A stretch of DNA of 64,000 nt, taken from assembly GCA_009869945.1 (NCBI GenBank), contig WIXG01000325.1:24365-88364 (forward strand). The letters run 5' to 3'. Below are positions 23,875-51,100 of the stretch, one piece after another. Each line of letters starts with the position of its first letter. Positions within the stretch are counted from its first letter, which is position 1. The stretch is from Mesaphorura yosii (Eukaryota; Arthropoda; Collembola; Poduromorpha; Tullbergiidae). Position numbers and translations under genes: made by a program. A model generated the notes under the pieces. That model did no database searches and was not told where the DNA came from. It saw nothing but the letters and a program-made list of their open reading frames with translations.

Positions 23875-26004
23875 TCAATACAACTCCGCCATGTGGTACT
23901 GATCCCAAAAATCCATTCGGGGTCCAACAGTGTCAATCATACCTGGCTCCTCATGGATACGGAACCATCGATACGGTTTGGGATTTGAGATCGGCTCCCA
24001 GGCAGCACCGTTATCAGCTCCAGAAGGTCTCCTTAAAATTCATTTCAAATTTCAAACAAATCGCCAGCAACAAGGCAGCGAGGCAGCTCACCCTGTGTCT
24101 GCAAATGTTGCCCATAGTTTGACGAGCATCTTGCTGAACCTCTCATCCTTGTGCCCTTCAGGAATCAGTGGAAATGGGTCGTACGGGAACATAAACTGGA
24201 GCTCATCGGCTAAAATGAGAGATTGTCACATTGTCAAGATGTGTTTGTGCAAAACACATTGGCCGGAGTTGCCTTTCTAAACTTACCATGTCCAGCTCCT
24301 GTTAAACATAAATGTCGATGGGTTAACGAAACATTAGGAAGGGATCCGAATCAATTTTAACGTATTGCACTTGGTTACCTAAAAACTTTGAGTCATCTCC
24401 CCAAATGTCCAGTACCGGCTGTGCGTACGTTTGATCCGCTTGCTTGTCAAAGTAATACAGGAAGACGTCATTGGCCAGCCCGGCATTCTTATTCGCAGCC
24501 AGCAGATAAGTCGCGAAAACATTTGCTGCGTGCACAAACGTCCGATCGGAGAACAAATCTGTGAACCCAGGCTGATCGTCACGAGTCAAATTATGCGGCC
24601 CGATATAAAAATCTTTCGCTGCATTTGCAATGTTTGCCGGGTCCAGCGCGCCGTGCAACGAGAGGGCGGCCACAGCATTGGTGACCCAGTCCTCATTAAA
24701 CTTTTGTGTCTCCGATTCAATTGCGAGCGTCACTGCAAAGTAGGAGCGAAAACGAAACATTAGCCAACAGCCATGTCATCAATCGAAAATGAATACAACC
24801 TTCCGCTTACCCAGAGCCTGGTAAAGTCCTTCTCCGGAGGTTGTTCCTATCATCGCTGGCACAGGATTTATTTGACCGGTTCTCAGCAGTGTTAGCGGCT
24901 TGTCAGGCAGAAAAGCGTTCTCATCACTGTCACCGAAATCTGACTCGACAGAGAAAACAAACTGCATTTCGTGGCTTGCCAGGGACAGTTCTCCAGCGTC
25001 AAGACTTTTGAAGCACGCAATAATTTCTCGAGGAGTGAAGCCAGAGCAGTTCATCATTCTCGCCAGTTCCACCGCTGGTTCTAGCGGATTGCTTCCTTCC
25101 ATCATTGTCGCCAGCACAGTACCGCTTTGAGCAATGGCTCGCTGAAATAGGCCCCTGCTCATGGGTGATAACAAGTGACCAGACACTGACATCGACCCGA
25201 ACGAATTCCCGAATACCGTGACTCGGTTTTCGTCACCTCCAAAATGCCGAATGTTGTTCTTTATCCAGCTCAGAGCCATGACTTGGTCCTTAAACCCTTG
25301 GTTGCCTCGAGCATCGGGTTCGTCTACGTTTAAGTTCCCTGAATCCATCGAGAAGAAACTCATGTCATTGTGAATTAAACCCAGGATTAGCCTGAACGGA
25401 AATGAAGTCATATAGTCTATTACCTATTACTCCAAGCCGGTAGTGAACTGTTACAAGGATGACGTCCTCGTCCATGAAATAGTCTGCCGAGTATCTTGTA
25501 CCACTTCCGTAGGGTCCGCCACCATGAATGTAGAACATCACGGGAAGGTTCGCAGACTCGCTGGGATCCTGTAGCCAATCATTTCCCAACAAATTAATGC
25601 GACTCTCGACTATTGCGTGATTGCTTGATGATTACAGCTCTTACTTTCGGTGTGTAGATGTTGATGTACAGGCAGTCCTCGGATCCTTTCGCAACGTGCT
25701 CTGGATTGTACTTGTCTTTCTGGATACAATCGGGCTTTACTTCTGTCGCGTTGTAGGTCCCGTCCCAGGGCGCAGCTGGGATGGGAACCTGAAATCGACG
25801 ATCGCCAACAGGAGGCTCCGCGTACGGTACGCCGAGAAATCCCAAGTAATCACTCCCTGCTCGTGACTTTAAGGAAACGCCCCGGAGTTGGCCTTGGGCA
25901 ATTTTCACAAGGATGTCTTTTTGTTGAGGCGAGATTGATTTGGACTCTGCCATTGTCAAGCAGGAAGTAACAGCCAAAATGGCGAGCAATGAAATCCGTA
26001 CCAT
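23875..26004 (-). CDS. Carboxylesterase C, secreted, catalytic triad intact
   Basis: Seven exons (minus): 26004-25645, 25568-25424, 25338-24811, 24732-24379, 24298-24287, 24209-24092, 24031-23875, giving 557 aa, the usual size of a secreted carboxylesterase. The chosen start gives a classic signal peptide (MVRISLLAILAVTSCLTMA); an in-frame ATG 13 codons upstream would put basic residues in front of it. There is no membrane anchor or stem, unlike A, B and D. The oxyanion loop is YIHGGG, the nucleophile elbow GNSFG (Ser about 214), the acid in TTSGEG (Glu about 338), and the His in AGHADEL (about 466), encoded by a 12-nt microexon as in A. C lacks three introns of A (after the first conserved block, after the VHYRLGV/GNLN exon, and one in the stem region). 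[22 protein letters not shown] and other words tie it to A. Confidence 0.9.
24287..24298 (-). other. 12-nt microexon carrying the catalytic His of esterase C
   Basis: The exon reads GAGCTGGACATG between a TTAACAG acceptor and a GTAAGT donor. Length, phase and content match the microexon of esterase A, so the pair is homologous and not an annotation accident. Confidence 0.88.
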
Positions 26005-26122
26005 TTTTGAAGGTTTTTTGGTTCTCCTTCTTAATGTGATCAATGAGACCAGAGCAGCAAGTCACATTCAACGGTCAAGCCATGAATTTCGATCCTACAT
26101 GACTATTGAAAGCGTTTGTTCA

Positions 26123-26130
26123 TTTTTATA
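26123..26130 (-). promoter_or_regulatory. TATA box (TATAAAAA) of esterase C, with a GATA site at 26233-26238
   Basis: A minus-strand TATAAAAA lies 119 bp before the start codon, predicting transcription from about 26095. An AGATAA core follows about 105 bp further upstream, 229-234 bp from the ATG. Confidence 0.5.
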
Positions 26131-26567
26131 CCGATTACAGCTTGTTTTTATGGCTTATAAGCAAGTCTCTTGGCGGTCAAGATTTAATGCAGAAGCACTT
26201 GAGCAGTCAGCAGTGCGTGCATGCCCACTTTCAGATAAAGTGCTTTGAATTGAAGGCTAAATGCGGATTTTTGTTTCAAGTGTCAACCCGTGTGATCATG
26301 AATTCAAGACGAATCAGGTTCAGAACAATACAGCAAGCATTGAAAGCGGATTACGACACATTGGCCTAATCCCACTTCGGGTTTGGCTTAACATTTAACA
26401 AGTGCCTCTTCAGTGTTCGAACTCGTGATTTAGTTTGGAGCGCATGGATTATCAGGTGAGTTCATTGGTGATTCCGGCTGGCGACCGTGACTGGGTACTC
26501 GTTGTCTGTCAAATGATCGATTGATGCGGTATGCTGTAGGAGCAAAGCGTGTAGAATTGGGCGTGAT

Positions 26568-26573
26568 TTTATT
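26568..26573 (-). terminator. Poly(A) signal AATAAA for esterase D
   Basis: A minus-strand AATAAA lies 33 bp after the stop codon of esterase D. Confidence 0.6.
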
Positions 26574-26605
26574 GTGAGTCATTAATAAACTAAATATGAA
26601 ACTTC

Positions 26606-29054
26606 TTAAATATAAAGTTCTGTCAAGTTCAACGAGTCCCAGAACGTCAATCGGTTCGCCAGTCCGTCCTCGTTTGTGATCATCTTCGGCTTAGCTTCGA
26701 GCCTGAACCATCCATCGGGCTTCACTCCCGTGATCGGTGTCCACTCAGTGCCCTTGCTCGCACCTTCCGGTACACTGCAGCCAGCGTTCAATTGCAAAAG
26801 TCAAACATCAAATCAGACTCGGTTTGCGACTTTTGACAATTCATCAGCGCTTTGCCAATTTAAACTAGAAATCTCACCCCGAATCAGCAAACGATGTCCA
26901 GATTCGAACCAGCATTCGAGAAAAATTAAAGTCCTTGTGCTCGACTGGAATCAGTGGGAATGGCTCGTATGGGAATAGAAATTGTAACTCGTCCGCGTGC
27001 CCCACGCCTTGACATAGAAAATATTTAGCATTCCTTTGCAAGCTTTGCTTCTTGCTGTAAAAGTGGATTTGACTGAAGCGAACGCTCACCCAGAAAATCA
27101 TCTGATTCATATTTATCGTACACCGACTGTGCGTAGCTCATGTTCACTGGATAATTGAATTGGTAAAGATAAACATCGCCAGTATTTTGGCTTCTTCCTC
27201 GGCCTCCACTTCTTGCGGGTGTGGCGGCACTGTTCGCCTGGTATTGGAAATTGGCTGAGACAGACACAGGATGCGTGTACGATCGATCCGAATACATGAA
27301 CGTCAAGTTCCTTTCGACACTAGCCGAGATATTCGCGGAGCCCAAATAGAAATCACGTATGGTCATTGCCAGTTTTTCTGGTTCGGCTGACGCAATGCCC
27401 AAATCAAGCTCTTTGACTAGACTCTGGATCAAGTTCTGATTGTGGAGTCGAACTGAGTCCGGAGACGAAAGAATTGCTGCGAGAGAAAGAAGTACCATAT
27501 TTCAAGGCCCAATTCATTCACACATTGCATACTCTCATGCAGCAGTTACCTACATAAAGATTTGCCGAGCAACTCCGCTGAAGTCGTGCCCATCATCACG
27601 GGCATCTTGTTTATCGTGGTACCATTTAAGTACAGATTCAATGGAAGATCTGGCAAGAATGTGTCGTCAGCTGACTCAACGTCTGGTTCGACAGACATCG
27701 TGAACAAGCTCTGTCCAAGAGGGGCTTCATGACTTTGCAAAATGATCGTCTCAGCATCGACGGCTTGTAAGCAGGAAACGAGTTCTTGCGTTGTAATATT
27801 TTTGCTGGCTGTAGTGCAATTTAGCTTCGATCCAAGAATGTGTGCTTTCTCCAGTGTGTTTTGTGTCAATAGTCCAGGCATTAATATGGACCCACTTTGG
27901 CAGATTGCGCGTTGAAACAAACCTGCATGAATGTTTCAGTGAACTCAGGTCCACAAACCGAAAAACTGTTATAAGATAATTTACCGTTACTCATTGATGA
28001 AATTAAATGCATTGTTGTGCTCATCGAGCCGTAACTTTCGCCGAACAACGTCACCCTTGTCGGGTCTCCTCCGAATTTGTCAATATTGTTCTGAATCCAC
28101 TTCAAAACCATCACAGTATCTTTCAGTCCTTGATTTCCTCTTGCAAATCGGTCCATTGTATTTAAATTTCCTACAATTAAGGTCAATTTTATTTCAGTTT
28201 TTAATTCGCCACACAAGACAATTGATTTCACTCACCTAATACGCCAAGTCTGTAATGGTGCGTCACAAGTATAACGTTCTCGTCAAGGAGGTACTCGGCG
28301 CCATTTCTCTCGACATGGCCGAACGCTCCTCCAATGCCGCCATGAATGTAAATCATAACAGGAAGTTTCGTGTCCCGTCCTCTGCGACTATTTAATTCAT
28401 TCAGTGTCTACGAAGAAATCCAAGTCATGCAAGTAATTGCAGATCGTAAGAATGCATGTACTGTACAGGGCCAGCGACATACATTTGGAGTGAAAACGTT
28501 CAAGTAGAGGCAGTCCTCTGAGCCAACAACTGGAATTGTCGAATTGCTTCGTGAAGACTTCTTCTGAATACATCTCGGCTTGAATTCCGTTCCAGTCAGA
28601 GTTCCATTCCAGGCATCCTCTTCAACGGGTGGCTAGAAGGCGATTCATTATTTTAAAAATACAGGTAATCAAGAATGATGAACGTACATACCTGAAAACG
28701 AAGTTTGCCCAATGGAGGCTTGGCATACGGAATTCCCAGGAACGCCAAATATTCTCTGCCTTCTCTTGTGTTCATTCGTTTTCCCTCAACCGCTCCCTTC
28801 GCCAGCTGAATAACTAGATGCTCCGCCGCTTCGGCTGGAGCTGGAGCACTTGCCGCCAGCACAGCTGCATTATTGGCAGCTTGATATATTTCATGGCGTA
28901 TTGTGAGATATGTAAACCATAGGACGAGGAAGAAAAGCGCTCCGCCAAATGCCGCCAGCACAATTACGACAAATTGCAACAGATTCCAGGAACTTCTGTC
29001 AGATCTGAATTGTACGTCCTCGTCGAGATCTTCGTACTCGCATTTTCTGAACAT
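26606..29054 (-). CDS. Carboxylesterase D, type II membrane-anchored, altered oxyanion loop
   Basis: Eight exons (minus): 29054-28692, 28632-28483, 28407-28236, 28170-27985, 27922-27554, 27476-27090, 27007-26878, 26774-26606, giving 641 aa. The start MFRKCEYEDLDEDV parallels esterase B; an in-frame ATG eight codons upstream is less likely. A transmembrane segment at about 25-51 is followed by an Ala/Pro-rich stem and the esterase domain. The nucleophile elbow is GESYG (Ser about 274), the acid is in GTTSAE (Glu about 407), and the His is in VGHADEL (about 546). The oxyanion loop reads HGGIGGAFG instead of HGGG and is two residues longer than in B. D shares the Gly/Arg-rich insertion, YLYQFNYPV and the MITN..GL ending with B. 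Probably an active enzyme with changed specificity. The exon 5 donor (TTAT|GTAGGT) was chosen because it restores phase and matches the sisters. Confidence 0.9.
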
Positions 29055-29539
29055 TTTGAGACAAGTGCGAGACTGCAACCTACTAAAGTATTACAATATT
29101 CTCGAGATCTTTAAATATAATGAAGACCATTATTAACACATGAATGAACAGGTACTAGCTCTGACAAATCATGTGATGATATGGATATTTGCTTCATTCT
29201 TCTTCATACACTGATCTGCTGCTTTCTGCTTTGCCCTTATCCATTGAATTTGTAGTTATCTTATCGGTCCGCTCTCGAGCACAATGAAGGACCGTGCCAT
29301 GCTAGAAAATTCGCATGCACTCTGAGCATGGAGGATAAGGACAACAGAGGTTAACTCCAATCTGGCCGGATTGAGAGCGTCTTTTAGGTTAAAATCAATC
29401 AGTTGTTTATTAAACACGCGTGGCACATAATAAAACAGAAAATAGAGTTTAGAGTCGAAAAACTACATATTCCTTAATTCGAAATTGTCTGAATTAAAAA
29501 ATCCCTACAATCAATTAGAATATCAACATATTAATAACA
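29055..29539. other. Spacer between esterase D and DHX38, with promoter-like elements
   Basis: On the minus strand a TATATTTAA run (29111-29119) lies about 57 bp before the esterase D ATG. CTTATCC (29236-29242) and TTATCTTATC (29256-29265) supply GATA cores 182-211 bp before it. The far end holds the DHX38 3' UTR. Confidence 0.4.
29406..29411 (-). terminator. Poly(A) signal AATAAA for DHX38
   Basis: A minus-strand AATAAA lies about 130 bp after the DHX38 stop codon. Confidence 0.5.
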
Positions 29540-46705
<17,166 letters not shown>

Positions 46706-48114
46706 TGTGAGAAATTGCTCCTGCTGTGCAGCTGTGCTTGACTCACTAAATCACTAACCTGTAATCACTTATAATGTAACCAATTAATCACTGAAAATAT
46801 CTTAGCTCATTGGAAATCTTCGCTCGAAAGTTCCTAACTAGTTTGCTCTCCGTGTTTAAAGTATTTCGTCTCAAACTTTAAACGACTTTCTGCGGTTTGA
46901 ATTTCGCTCGTATTCTTTCAGTCTAAAAATAATACGCTTTTAGCGCCTTTGTTGACGTAATAAGTGAATTGCAATGCATGAGCACTGAACAGTTATTTCA
47001 ACGCATTTGGGTTTATTTCCATTTAATGTGTTACACATTTCCGTCATTTGCATCTTAAATGATTCATAACCTTATTAATTTGTACATGATATCCTGCTAG
47101 CTGCTTAACAAAGAAGGGTTGCTCATTTGAGAACATTTTAGTTTACTTTTAATCGTGATTGCGTGTTTTTCTTAAATAATTAAGTCAACTCTTAAGTTAA
47201 TTTCTCCAGCTTTAGTTTGCACAAAATCTAAGCTCTTTCTAAGCTTATGATGTAAATATTCTACGTGGGATTTGGAACTACTTTCGCAAACCTAAATGTA
47301 CCTTATGGTTGTGTATTTGTACAGCGTACGTATGATGATTACATAAAATCACATTTTCTGGTGCAATTTTGTAACGATTTTGGAGGGCAACTTAAAATTT
47401 GTTCGTGATTAATGTAGCCGTTTGTGTGATGGGAACTGCTTAATAAATGCAATGTGTAATAAGCTTCAATAATACGCTATGCGCTGATTAACAACACCTA
47501 AACTTCAAACGCGGCTCAAAAACACAACTCTTCTAGCTCCTACTCCTAGAGGATGCGCCTAACATAAAGCACTCTACTCTACGTGGGAATGCCGAAATTA
47601 AATGAACATTCATGGTGATAATAACAAGAAGTATAATATAGGACTCTGGTCCAACACAGCGAGAAAGTGTTCGTGTAGTCGTGATAAGGTGAAAAATGGC
47701 CGACATTTCAATAAAACGTATATCGGTTTCGTGATTATTATCAACAATTATCTAATGGTTATGTTATTGTCTACAGGAGCGTTAGGAAAAAACAACTTGA
47801 GGTTTTTAGGCCAAATTGTAAAATTGTGCCCTACTTTAAACAAGAATAAGAACATAATTTTTAAGTAAAAAAACGAATAAACTTCCTATGAGGAGACCTT
47901 GTTTTTCAGAGTGGCGATACTTCTGCTAGTCATAATTATTATTTAGCTACAGAAGACTAGACTTCGTGTCTCTTAGTTTTCTAAATTCTACAGGAGCGTT
48001 GGGCGACGATTTCTTCCTTAAGTCGTAGTTTCGCGATTTAGGGAGTTATGGTATAAAAAATAATGAAAAGCTGACGATGTGTCGGTGATGATAACCATAG
48101 AAAATACATCTAGA
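46706..48114. other. Intergenic region between DHX38 and Pellino
   Basis: 1.4 kb holds the DHX38 promoter and the Pellino 3' UTR. An AT-rich stretch at 47602-47868 is open for 88 codons on the plus strand, but it has no homology I recognise. A 17-nt motif TCTACAGGAGCGTTRGG occurs twice (47770-47786, 47987-48003). Confidence 0.6.
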
Positions 48115-51100
48115 TCAGTCGACATTATCTTGGAAAATTAATCGAACATAACCAAGTTGTCCTTCCAATGGTGTGGCACAGAACGGACACTCTGCTTGTA
48201 GTCCTTTCGTTCCATGTGGGATGGGCATGTTGGCCCAATACCTAAACAGGCAAACAATTTCGTAAATTAGAATTCACAAAGTCAGGAAGGCGTACGTTCA
48301 CATGCTTTCATTCACTTTTCCCCTTACATGGCTGTTCTTTCAGAAGCCATATGTCCACATGGATAGAAGGCATGAGTCAGTGGGCCGCAATCAACGTACA
48401 CTGCGGCTTCATACGACATTGAAAGACCGACAAATGGGCCAACTGCGTCAAAGAAAAATGTCACAATTCAACTCCTTGATTCAAGTCTAAAGACTTTTCT
48501 GAAGGACATGGGTGACAAGTACCTGTTGAGCACAAGGGGCAAGTTCGTTCTGATTCCACTCCTTTCTTAAATCCCCATTCGTGTTTTCCCTGCACGTGAC
48601 CGCATCTAGAATTTAAAAGAGAAACGAGATTAAAAATTAACGCATGGTCGAGACCAGCCTGAGATAACAATGTCGCTATTTACTTTAGATAAACGTATGG
48701 CTCTCTGTCCAGAGAATTTGTCTTCCTTCCAACAACAAGCGTATTAAGGCCAACCTGAATAAAAATTCCCCAAAATTAGAACTGAACTATGACTCGTGAC
48801 GAGTTGAAGACGAAGACTTACGGGACATTGTGGCTTTCCAGCATTTACTTTGTCCAGCATGTTTTCCAAATCTCGTTTTGTCTGAGAATGGGCAAAGCAA
48901 AGACGTCAGTTTACAGCTTCTCAACTCGAATGCAAGCGAGTTTTGTGCAAATCAACTTACCGGTGATTTCGCTAATCCTTCGGCTGATCTCCATAATAGT
49001 GTCACACCGCAGAGGTCAATCATTGTACCGTCCTCTAAGATGTTTGTCTCATTTTCCACCCTGCAACCCCTTTGAGGCGCAGACCTCGATTCTCTCATAG
49101 AGTAAAGGCCGCCATTTACCGAAACTTCCCTCCAAGGCAATACTTTGGCATCACCGCCAACTAAATTTCCCTTCAAATGAAGCAACAAAACCCCGTTGGT
49201 GGTAAGGCCATCGATCACATTGTTCTCGTCCCATTTGGACGCTTTTTCCTGTGAGGAAGAACATAAAATTAGATCATTAGGAAACAAATCCCGCGTCCCG
49301 CCCAGCACTACTCAAAAGGCATAAGTATTGCATTGCATTCGCGACATAGAACATCTCATACGCACAGCTAAAGCAATTGGCAAAATCTGTAGCTTTGAGA
49401 CAAATGAGCGTCATCCGCTTGGTACGCGAAAGGAGAAAATTCCAGTTTCCACTTTGCTGAATTACGAAATTCAAGGATAACAAATACGCAAACACAACGT
49501 AAAAGAGGGTCGATCGATAGCCTCGTGTCCCACATTTGAAAGAATAATATTCTCTCCAACTCCAACACTTTCCTATATGACTTTCTCGTAAAAGAAGCAC
49601 GTGAGATAGAAGTAATACGCTTTTCCAACCAGCATCATAGGACCAAGACTCATCTTCTCAAGATCTTCGGGACGAAAAAGCAAAGTGTGGAAAGTGGAGT
49701 ATCTAATCTGACGACGGTCCGAAAGCGAAAGTGGGAGCGTGCCGCGTGCACGCCAGCGGAGAAAGCGATGATGAAACGACACAGATGCAAGACGAGATGT
49801 GAAAGCAAATGTGACCTGGTCCTAGTCTAAAATGCTGGGACGATGCTAACTGGAGCATTGTCAAATTTATGAGCTATCCCGTCATTATGTCTTACGAAAA
49901 CGAGCCCGTTTGTGTTACACTGTGAATAGCGTCGGATTTCGAACGTAGATTTATGAACGCGGAATTGTAGTGGGAGATAGGGAAAGCGAGCAACACAAAG
50001 ACCGAAAAAATGAGAATCTGAGAATACGATTTTCCTAAATTACATTTATGACGCATACCAGCATCTCACTATCTTTCGACAAATAATTCGACCTAAATTG
50101 GATCTCCAATCTATATAGGTCAGTCACAAGTCACAACAGAATGTGATCCCTGACGTGAACCTCTTTCCCAAATATTTTCAACTGTAGCTTTTCCCTAGTG
50201 GCTTCCGTCCTGGATATTTTATGAGCTGCATTGCATTGCATTAGTATTCAGACTCAGAGTCAGGTTTTAAGGCTCTCACTCAGTCAGTAGAAGATACAAC
50301 CCATGCACTTTTAGTGAATTGTGAATGGGAACGTGAAACAGGTAATGCTGAAGGAGCGAACGGTACTCAAATGAGATTCCAGAATTAGAGCACGATTGCA
50401 TGAAAGCGTACTACTTGTCTTTGTCGCAGGATTTCTTCACATTGAGATCAGTTTCAACGCTACAACATTTTATTCAAATGCCTCATGAATTCGAACGCTC
50501 TTCGGTGCATGTCGAAGGCAACTTAATTTCCGCCCAGCTAAAAACCTAAGAACAGCGAAAAATCTGATTTTGCGTCATCAGCGTGTCGAATGCCCAATTA
50601 TTTGCTATTGCCAAAGTGGACAAAATGCGCACAATGGCTATGACGCTTGATGCTAAATTGGAAATGTCTTCCACTTGTCAAGACATCAGGATGTCGATTT
50701 TTCGTTTAAGAATTCCACTCTTGTGGTGAATGAAGTTCATTTGATTTCCATAACAAATGCAAGTGTTGAAATGCCACTAGAAGATTAGACTTCTAGTCAA
50801 GTACTCATGTCTCTTCGCTTGTCAACAGCCTTTGCTTGTGCCAATAAAAATCTATCGCCAATATTTACTCAATCACGCTGCATTATATTATCAGGAGGGC
50901 AACAAAGATCTCAAGTTGTTGTTGATGGCTTCAGTCTGACCCAAGCGGCTGTGCAAAATGGGAACTAATTAATTCCAATTTAATTAATTTGTTTACTTTA
51001 TATGCAGCGATTCAGCAAGTGCTCATGTCCTAGTCATCGTCCTCTCTCGTGTTTACTGTTTACTTGCTCAACCGTGTAATAAATGGAAAGTGCTGTTTAT

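Larger units (their letters stand above)
26005..26605. other. Spacer between esterases C and D
   Basis: This 601-bp spacer holds the promoter of C on its left side and the 3' end of D on its right. No coding exon is supported. Confidence 0.6.

Noticed and set aside
47602..47868. 88-codon plus-strand open frame with hydrophobic centre
   Set aside because: AT-rich, no splice support, and nothing recognisable; likely chance in the Pellino 3' flank.
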